Positions 1 through 5,016 of a stretch of DNA of 14,046 nucleotides are shown piece after piece. Source of the stretch: CAZFLM01 sp964519955. Lineage in GTDB: Bacteria > Armatimonadota > Chthonomonadetes > Chthonomonadales > CAJBBX01. The stretch spans positions 1 to 14,046 of the forward strand of contig CAZFLM010000119.1 of NCBI GenBank assembly GCA_964519955.1, in the 5' to 3' direction. Numbering within the stretch: the stretch's first letter is position 1; every line of letters starts with the position of its first letter. The notes under the pieces were generated by a model that worked only from the letters and a program-made list of their open reading frames with translations, made no database searches and was not told the DNA's origin. The position numbers and the translations under genes were made by a program.

Positions 1-204
1 CCAGTGCAGTGGTGGGATGGGCCTCCGTGCCCGTCCAGCGCCAGTGCAGTGGTGGAATGGGCCTCCGCGCCCGTCCAGCGCCAGTGCAGTGGTGGGATGG
101 CCCTCCGTGCCCGTCCAGCGCCAGTGCAGTGGTGGGATGGGCCTCCGTGCCCGTCCAACGCCAGTGCAGTGGTGGGATGGGCCTCCGTGCCCGTCCAGCG
201 CCAG
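1..204. repeat. 40-bp tandem repeat array (minisatellite), runs off left edge
   Basis: Five head-to-tail copies of a 40-bp unit start at 1, 41, 81, 121 and 161, followed by a 4-base partial copy at 201-204. Each unit begins CCAGTGCAGTGGTGGGATGG. Copies 1 and 5 are identical. Copy 2 differs at positions 56 and 68, copy 3 at 101 and copy 4 at 158. There are no unique spacers, so it is not a CRISPR array. The unit length is not a multiple of three and no frame has a stop, which creates long spurious open frames. Within a unit, bases 15-22 and 29-36 can pair as a short hairpin with one G-T wobble. The array starts 17 bases beyond the divIVA stop codon. Its total length cannot be seen. Confidence 0.97.
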
Positions 205-220
205 GCATCAACAGGTCAGG

Positions 221-808
221 TTAGGCAGCCGCCCCGACCAACTCGACGCGCGAGGGCTCCGCCGTCACGGCCGCGTGCGTCACCGCCACCGCAGCCACCG
301 GCTCGCAGAGCAGCGCCAGCTCCGCCTCGAGCGTCCGGCGCACGTTCGACACCGTCGCTTCGTACTCGGCCCTGAGCTGGCGAAGCTGGTCCTCCGCCGC
401 GGCGCGCTCGGTCGTGAACTCGTCGCGGATGCCCTCGGCCTCGCGCATCGCCTCAGCCACGATAGCCTCGGCCTCGCGCCGCGCCTCCGCCATCATCTCG
501 CTGATCTGGATGTTCGCGTTCTCGCAAGCAACCTCGATCTCCTGATCGGCCAGCAGGCGCTGCTTCTCCATCTGCACCAGCGCGTTCGCCAGCGCCAACT
601 CCTTCTCCATGAAGGCGCTGAGGTTGCTGTCAGCGGACTGAAGGTCGGCGGTGAGCCGCTCGATCTGGGCCCCCTGTGCCTCCGTCCACTGCTGGAGCGA
701 GTCGAGGCGAGTGCCGAGCTGCCGGATGAAATCGTCGACCGCGATGGTGGAGTAGCCCCGGAACGAACGAGGGAACTCCGTCTTCATCGTCATGCCCTGT
801 CCTGCCAT
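221..808 (-). CDS. DivIVA-domain coiled-coil protein
   Basis: This 195-residue protein is likely a cytoplasmic scaffold of the DivIVA/GpsB/Wag31 type, which binds curved membrane and organises growth or division machinery. Residues 11-36 carry the family's N-terminal signature: an F-x-R-S-F-R-G-Y-S stretch, then A-V-D-D-F-I. Residues about 30-165 are a long, Glu/Arg/Ala-rich predicted coiled coil. The last 30 residues are an Ala/Val-rich tail. The ATG at 808 is chosen because a perfect AGGAGG (820-815) sits 6 bases upstream. The stop is TAA. The gene follows a pseudokinase gene by 141 bases and is the last gene before the tandem repeat. In Actinobacteria and Firmicutes, DivIVA-family proteins are substrates or partners of PASTA kinases, so the neighbourhood is suggestive. 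The domain call is strong, while the exact role (septum, pole or other) is not visible. Confidence 0.86.
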   Translation of the reverse strand: MAGQGMTMKTEFPRSFRGYSTIAVDDFIRQLGTRLDSLQQWTEAQGAQIERLTADLQSADSNLSAFMEKELALANALVQMEKQRLLADQEIEVACENANIQISEMMAEARREAEAIVAEAMREAEGIRDEFTTERAAAEDQLRQLRAEYEATVSNVRRTLEAELALLCEPVAAVAVTHAAVTAEPSRVELVGAAA

Positions 809-814
809 GTGCGA

Positions 815-820
815 CCTCCT
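815..820 (-). promoter_or_regulatory. Strong ribosome-binding site of divIVA
   Basis: A consensus AGGAGG on the minus strand lies 6 bases before the ATG at 808. It fixes the start of the DivIVA-domain protein and indicates independent, efficient translation. Confidence 0.85.
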
Positions 821-838
821 TGGTCACCTGCCACTGGT

Positions 839-942
839 GCTGCCGAGAGAGCGCGAGTTTGCCCCGGCAGCCGAAGGATCGCTCGCGAGCGGCTCGACAC
901 GCATGCGGCCAGTCACGGCCGCGGCGCCGGCTCGCGGAGCCG
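839..942 (-). terminator. Cluster of GC-rich inverted repeats between pseudokinase and divIVA
   Basis: Read in the minus direction, the sequence after the pseudokinase stop (952-950) contains four symmetric elements. They are a 6-bp stem with 3-base loop (937-942 with 928-933), a 6-bp stem with 6-base loop (917-922 with 905-910), a perfect 12-bp palindrome (880-891), and a 7-bp stem with 19-base loop (865-871 with 839-845). None is followed by a T-run. They could be weak or Rho-assisted terminators, mRNA-stabilising structures or operator sites. I saw no convincing -35/-10 pair for divIVA in this gap. Confidence 0.35.
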
Positions 943-949
943 ATCTATG

Positions 950-2203
950 CTAGAAGCCGTCGGGATCGGCGGAGCCGTCCTCGGCAATGGCATGCCACGC
1001 AGCGCGTTGGTCGTTGTCCAGCGTTCGCAGAATGCTCGAGGCAGTAGCCGTGCGCGCGTCGCGCATAGCCCGCCCGGTGTCGATCGGTGTCCCGGCTGCC
1101 GCCGAACTCACCACCTGATCGACCCGCTGCCGGTGGGCGTCGAGTGCCGTTTGTATGCGCTGGCACTGGCCCTCGGTCAGATCGAACACGTCGGCCACGA
1201 CCGGCCGCGCAAGCACAGCCGCCCCCATGCGGCGCGTCGCTGCGCGCAGCACCTGGGTGTCCGCCTCGTCCAGCTTGGCCAGGATATCTGCGCCTGCAGG
1301 CTTCGCGGGCGCCGCCGGCGCCACTTGCGTTATCGCGACCTCGTGCCTCGGCTTGTGCTGCTCCTGTTCGGGCAGCGCACTCCCAGGAACCGTTCCGAGG
1401 ACCGCCAGCATGCTCACGGCCGCCGCCGGACGCCACGCAATCCGCCAGAGCGATGGACGCGAGGCCGGATCTAGCGTGCGCACGAGCGGCATCGTGAAGT
1501 CGAACGCCGAGCGCCCCGAGCTGAGGGCACGCCCGAACGCCACCCGCGCACGCGCCGGCAGAAGGTAGAGCGCCGCGTGGAGCGCGTCCGTCTGGTCCTC
1601 CGGCACGCCGGACAGCATCGCGCAGACCAACCTGGCGAACGCCCGAACATCGTCTGGCTCGGGCGCGCCACCGGCGTACCGCACCGCGCGGCCCGCGACC
1701 TCGAAGGACTGCCACGCTGCCCGCGAGACCGCTGCGTCGGTGACGCACGCATGCCCGCCGGAGCCCAGGACAACGTTGTGGAGGTTCACGGCGCCGTGTG
1801 ACAGCCCGCTCGCCGTGAGGTGGTCGAGCGCGGAAGCCACCTGCGCGGCCACCGAGCCGACATCGAAGGCGCTGCGTGGGCCGGTGCGCCGGATTGCCGC
1901 CGCGAGCGATGCGCCGGGCACGTAGTCCCGTACGATCTCGACCGCGCCATCGGTGTCGGCCACTTGCCATACCGGCGCAAGGTGCGGATGCCGCACCTCG
2001 ACGTACGGCTCGAGCGCGCCGCACAGCCGCCGCGAGCGCCCGGCCCGCTCCGCGTCGGAGAGCCAGATCGGGATCGCGATCCGTCTGGCCACGACTTCGG
2101 AGCGCGTCAGCGCATCGGTCACGCGCACGCTTACGCCGAATGGACCGTGGCCCAGCGTACCGGGTGCGCTGCTATCGAGAAGCGAATAAGGTGTCAGACT
2201 CAT
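950..2203 (-). CDS. Membrane-anchored pseudokinase with C-terminal helical domain
   Basis: This 417-residue protein has a degenerate Ser/Thr kinase fold at residues about 15-250. The ATP-anchoring lysine of the VAIK motif is replaced (V-V-A-R-R, 37-41). The catalytic HRD becomes H-G-A (136-138), with the later Asn kept at 143. DFG becomes D-A-A (156-158). It therefore almost certainly lacks phosphotransfer activity and probably acts as a scaffold or sensor. A hydrophobic segment at about 257-277 is a candidate membrane anchor. A Pro/Ala linker and a helical domain (305-410) follow. That domain has two repeats reminiscent of the LTxxQ periplasmic motif: L-T-E-G-Q at 342-346 and L-D-N-D-Q at 395-399. 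The ATG at 2203 is preceded by GGGGGA buried in an inverted repeat. The gene lies 80 bases after the upstream CPVC protein and before divIVA. The pseudokinase call is well supported, while the C-terminal family is tentative. Confidence 0.8.
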   Translation of the reverse strand: MSLTPYSLLDSSAPGTLGHGPFGVSVRVTDALTRSEVVARRIAIPIWLSDAERAGRSRRLCGALEPYVEVRHPHLAPVWQVADTDGAVEIVRDYVPGASLAAAIRRTGPRSAFDVGSVAAQVASALDHLTASGLSHGAVNLHNVVLGSGGHACVTDAAVSRAAWQSFEVAGRAVRYAGGAPEPDDVRAFARLVCAMLSGVPEDQTDALHAALYLLPARARVAFGRALSSGRSAFDFTMPLVRTLDPASRPSLWRIAWRPAAAVSMLAVLGTVPGSALPEQEQHKPRHEVAITQVAPAAPAKPAGADILAKLDEADTQVLRAATRRMGAAVLARPVVADVFDLTEGQCQRIQTALDAHRQRVDQVVSSAAAGTPIDTGRAMRDARTATASSILRTLDNDQRAAWHAIAEDGSADPDGF

Positions 2204-2206
2204 GGC

Positions 2207-2243
2207 GAGGTCCCCCGTCTATCGTGATTATCGGGGGACCCTC
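2207..2243 (-). promoter_or_regulatory. Inverted repeat covering the pseudokinase ribosome-binding site
   Basis: A perfect 9-bp inverted repeat pairs 2209-2217 with 2232-2240 around a 14-base loop. It extends by two more pairs past a one-base bulge. In the transcript, the 3' arm holds the GGGGGA ribosome-binding sequence of the pseudokinase (start 2203), so folding would hide it. The loop side also contains GATAAT on the minus strand (2232-2227), a possible -10 box, so the repeat may instead be a DNA operator. No T-run follows, which argues against a simple terminator. Confidence 0.5.
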
Positions 2244-2254
2244 GTAGAATCTAC
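2244..2254. promoter_or_regulatory. Small operator-like palindrome GTAGA-N-TCTAC
   Basis: Five-base arms GTAGA (2244-2248) and TCTAC (2250-2254) flank one central base. It lies just upstream of the larger inverted repeat, in the 80-base gap before the pseudokinase. It could be part of a regulator site or chance symmetry. Confidence 0.25.
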
Positions 2255-2283
2255 AGGCTCTGCGAACCGGCGGGGCGATCGCG

Positions 2284-2871
2284 TCAGCGTGGCGGCTTGG
2301 TGGCGGACGGTGCGACCTTCGGCGCACGCAGGCCGAACTCGGCGGCATGGCGCGACCACCAGGCCTCCCACGGCTTGTCGCGCTCCGCGTGGTACCACTC
2401 CATCAGCAGCCGAACACGCTTGCTGGCGGCCGACCGATCTTTGCTGCCGAGTGACGCCATGAACGCCACCTGAGTGGGCTTGTCCGCAATGCGCCGCACG
2501 GCCTCCAGCTCAATCTCGGGGCGCAGTATGAACAGCGGGGCATAGTCCGTGCAGTTGTAGTCCACGTCTCCGTGCCAGGCCCGCACGACCGTAGTGCAGT
2601 TGCTAGGCTCGAACTGGTGGGGATGTGCCGCATCGAGGCCATGCTTGGGGTCGATCGTGGCCCGGTACCACTGGGTGAACTCATTCTCCTCGAGCCGGTT
2701 GTAGGCAAACCCATATTGGCTGCCACTGACGCGGATCGTCCTGCATACCGGACACGACTCTTCGCGGTGGATCTCGCCCGTGAAGGCGCCCGTGGCATAG
2801 CCCGCGATGCCTGCCACCACGAGCACCGTCACCACGCTCAGTACAACTTGCCGAACGCGTGTGCCTCTCAC
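2284..2871 (-). CDS. Membrane-anchored hypothetical protein with CPVC motif
   Basis: I do not recognise this 195-residue protein. A short basic start is followed by one transmembrane or uncleaved signal segment (residues about 8-30). The rest is probably on the outer face of the inner membrane. It has four cysteines: C40 and C43 in a C-P-V-C motif, plus C92 and C107. These could bind metal or form disulphides. The motif lacks the His needed for a c-type haem site. The C-terminal third is Trp-rich and basic. The start is a GTG at 2871, because GTGA overlaps the ribD stop and GGGGGAG lies upstream. No in-frame ATG gives a sensible membrane start. It is probably translationally coupled to ribD. 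Confidence 0.72.
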   Translation of the reverse strand: MRGTRVRQVVLSVVTVLVVAGIAGYATGAFTGEIHREESCPVCRTIRVSGSQYGFAYNRLEENEFTQWYRATIDPKHGLDAAHPHQFEPSNCTTVVRAWHGDVDYNCTDYAPLFILRPEIELEAVRRIADKPTQVAFMASLGSKDRSAASKRVRLLMEWYHAERDKPWEAWWSRHAAEFGLRAPKVAPSATKPPR

Positions 2872-3968
2872 TGGTACCGGATCTCCCCCTCGATCAACAC
2901 ATCCGACCCCAGGCGTCGTATCCGCACCCCGGCGATCGAGGCCGCGTCGCGCATCTTGTCCACGCCCAGGCCCTCCACGGCCGTCGGGGCCTCGCGGCCG
3001 CCGATCAGCTTCGGACCGATGAACCAGGTTACCCGCTGCGCCATGCGCGCCTCCAGGAACGAGGCATGCACGCGCCCGCCACCCTCCACAAGCACGCTCA
3101 GCGTGCCACGCTGCCCCAGGTCGCGCAGCACATCCGCAATCGCGACCCCGGAGGAGCCGTCTGCGACGCGCACAACGCTCACGCCGGCATCCGTCAGGCG
3201 CTGCACACGATCGGCGGGCGCCCGCGAACCAACGTAGACCAGGACAGGCCAACGGCGCGAGGTCTGGACGAGTTGGCACTCCGTCGGCGTACGAGCCTCA
3301 CTATCCAGTACGACTCGGAGCGGCTCGTAAGGCACACCCCGGACTCGCGCGGTCAGTAGTGGATTGTCGGCAAGTACGGTCCCTATACCACAGAGCACCG
3401 CGCCGTTCCGCGCACGAAGAACCCTCCCCTGCGCGCGGGAACGCTCGCCGGTGATCCACTTCGAGTCGCCCGTCCGAGTGCCGATCTTGCCATCGAGCGT
3501 GACGGCCGCCTTCAAGGTCACCAGCGGCAGCCCCGTGGCGTGGTACCGGAAGAACGCCCGGTTCAGCTCGGTCGCGTCCTCCTCCATGAGGCCAACATCG
3601 ACCTGCACACCCGCCGCCCGCAGCCGCTCGATTCCGCCGCCGGACACCTTGGGGTTGGGGTCGCGGACGGCTGCCACCACACGCCGCACTCCGGCTGCGA
3701 TCAGCGCGTCCGCGCACGGGGGCGTCCGCCCGAAGTGGCAGCACGGCTCCAGCGTGACATAGGCCGTGGCCCCGCGCGCCCGATCGCCGGCCGCAGCCAA
3801 CGCCGCGGCCTCCGCGTGCGGCCCTCCGGCGAGCCGGTGCCACCCCTCGCCGACGACCGCGCCGTCCCGCACGAGCACGCAGCCCACCATCGGGTTGGGA
3901 TGCGTGTAGCCCCGCGCGGCCAACTGGAGAGCCCGCCGCATCCAGTGGGCGTCCTCACGCTCAGGCAT
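2868..3968 (-). CDS. ribD: Bifunctional riboflavin biosynthesis deaminase/reductase RibD
   Basis: RibD carries out two early riboflavin steps in the cytoplasm. It deaminates the pyrimidine product of GTP cyclohydrolase II, then reduces the ribose to a ribityl chain with NADPH. The 366-residue length is normal for the two-domain form. The deaminase domain (1-145) shows H51-A-E53, with catalytic Glu53, and the zinc cysteines C76 and C85 in a P-C-C-H-F-G-R-T-P-P-C context. The reductase domain (148-366) begins with L-K-A-A-V-T-L-D-G-K and includes S-K-W-I-T-G. The ATG at 3968 shares one base with the TGA of the upstream small membrane protein (TGATG). The other rib genes are absent here, so it is separated from a classic rib operon. 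No FMN riboswitch is visible upstream, as expected inside an operon. Confidence 0.95.
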   Translation of the reverse strand: MPEREDAHWMRRALQLAARGYTHPNPMVGCVLVRDGAVVGEGWHRLAGGPHAEAAALAAAGDRARGATAYVTLEPCCHFGRTPPCADALIAAGVRRVVAAVRDPNPKVSGGGIERLRAAGVQVDVGLMEEDATELNRAFFRYHATGLPLVTLKAAVTLDGKIGTRTGDSKWITGERSRAQGRVLRARNGAVLCGIGTVLADNPLLTARVRGVPYEPLRVVLDSEARTPTECQLVQTSRRWPVLVYVGSRAPADRVQRLTDAGVSVVRVADGSSGVAIADVLRDLGQRGTLSVLVEGGGRVHASFLEARMAQRVTWFIGPKLIGGREAPTAVEGLGVDKMRDAASIAGVRIRRLGSDVLIEGEIRYQ

Positions 3969-4351
3969 CAGCCCTGCCCATCCTGCCCGCTCCCTGGGCC
4001 CGGGCGCGGCGTGATGTTCCGCAGAATGTCGCGCTCAGCCTGGGCCAGGCGCTGGCGCACCTCCCGTATGTCGAGCCACGCCACAACCAGCATCGCCAGC
4101 ACCAGGCCGAAACAGACCGTCCAGTAACCCAGGATCAGCAGAGCCTTCAGAGCGATGGCGTTCTTGATCTGCTTCGTGACCGGCGCCACATGGTGAAAGC
4201 GGAAGAACGGGTGGAACGACGCGAACGCGATCATCGAGGCGACGGCCCCCAGCAGGATGGCCGTCGTGACGCGCAGCCGTCGTTGACGCGGAGAGAGCCC
4301 GAACGAGGGGGGAGACGGCTCGGGCTCCTGGTCCGCGGAGGAGTTGTTCAT
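3968..4351 (-). CDS. Small two-helix membrane protein, unknown function
   Basis: I do not recognise this 127-residue protein. The N-terminus (1-27) is acidic and Pro/Ser-rich, then basic. Two hydrophobic segments follow at about 29-50 and 68-93, separated by a His/Phe/Lys-rich stretch. An amphipathic charged segment (94-112) and a Gly/Pro tail end the protein. The ATG at 4351 overlaps the rpe stop codon as ATGA, so it is likely coupled to rpe translation. Its stop overlaps the ribD start by one base. It resembles the small membrane proteins that accompany housekeeping operons, and nothing in the sequence assigns a function. Confidence 0.75.
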   Translation of the reverse strand: MNNSSADQEPEPSPPSFGLSPRQRRLRVTTAILLGAVASMIAFASFHPFFRFHHVAPVTKQIKNAIALKALLILGYWTVCFGLVLAMLVVAWLDIREVRQRLAQAERDILRNITPRPGPGSGQDGQG

Positions 4352-5016
4352 GGGTCCCTCAGGGCCTCCTCGAGGCGGCGCAGGCCGCCTGCGGGGCCGC
4401 CCGGGTCGCCGAACACGCTGCTCCCGGCCACCAGGAGCGTCGCGCCCGCCTCCGCCACGCAGCGGATGTTGTCGGCCCCGATGCCGCCGTCCACCTCGAT
4501 CAGCACATCGAGGCCGCGCCCATCGATGCGCTGACGAACCTCCGAGATCTTGCGCAGGCTCTCGTCGATGAAGCTCTGCCCACCGAAGCCCGGGTTGACC
4601 GACATGACCAACACCAGGTCCACGTCGTCCAGCACATAGTCGAGGGCCGAGAGCGGTGTCGCGGGGTTCAGCGCCACGCCCGCCTTCGCGCCCAGGCTGC
4701 GGATGGTCGCCAGCGTGCGCTGCAGGTGCGTGCAGACCTCCACGTGCACCGTCAGGATGTCGGCGCCGGACTCGCGCAGGCTGACCAGGAAGTCGTCGGG
4801 CCGCTCCACCATCAGGTGTACGTCGAACACGGCCTCGCTCACCGGGCGAAGCGCGCGCACCAGTCCCGCCCCGAACGTCAGGTTCGGCACGTAGTGGCCA
4901 TCCATCACATCGAAGTGCAGGTACCTCGCGCCGGCTGCCTGGCAGGTCCTCGCGGCGTCCGCGAATGCGCCGAAATCGGCAGACAGCAGCGAGGGCGCGA
5001 TACACGCCTCCCTCAT
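4348..5016 (-). CDS. rpe: Ribulose-phosphate 3-epimerase
   Basis: Rpe interconverts ribulose 5-phosphate and xylulose 5-phosphate in the pentose phosphate pathway. The 222-residue length is normal for this TIM-barrel enzyme. Key motifs are P-S-L-L-S-A-D-F (8-15), H34-F-D36-V-M-D-G, D-V-H67-L-M-V, M-S-V-N-P-G-F-G-G-Q (138-147) and E-V-D176-G-G. His34, Asp36, His67 and Asp176 are the expected metal and catalytic residues, and all are present. The ATG at 5016 overlaps the stop of the PASTA kinase gene as ATGA. In Bacillus subtilis rpe also follows the PASTA kinase prkC, with cpgA/rsgA between them. Here that GTPase is missing. Its product feeds erythrose 4-phosphate supply for the aro genes and ribulose 5-phosphate for riboflavin. 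Confidence 0.96.
   Translation of the reverse strand: MREACIAPSLLSADFGAFADAARTCQAAGARYLHFDVMDGHYVPNLTFGAGLVRALRPVSEAVFDVHLMVERPDDFLVSLRESGADILTVHVEVCTHLQRTLATIRSLGAKAGVALNPATPLSALDYVLDDVDLVLVMSVNPGFGGQSFIDESLRKISEVRQRIDGRGLDVLIEVDGGIGADNIRCVAEAGATLLVAGSSVFGDPGGPAGGLRRLEEALRDP

Noticed and set aside
1..204. CRISPR array
   Set aside because: The 40-bp units are directly adjacent with no unique spacers, and no cas gene is present.
17..1474. Long plus-strand open frame starting in the tandem repeat
   Set aside because: It arises because the repeat has no stops and then runs antisense to divIVA and the pseudokinase. Its composition is Arg/Leu/His-rich without motifs.
2284..2871. c-type cytochrome from the C-P-V-C motif
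   Set aside because: The haem motif needs His directly after the second Cys. Here the residue is Arg.
2872..3279. N-terminal extension of the CPVC protein into ribD
   Set aside because: The extension reads through ribD in another frame with low-quality composition. The GTG at 2871 overlaps the ribD stop and puts the membrane segment at the N-terminus.
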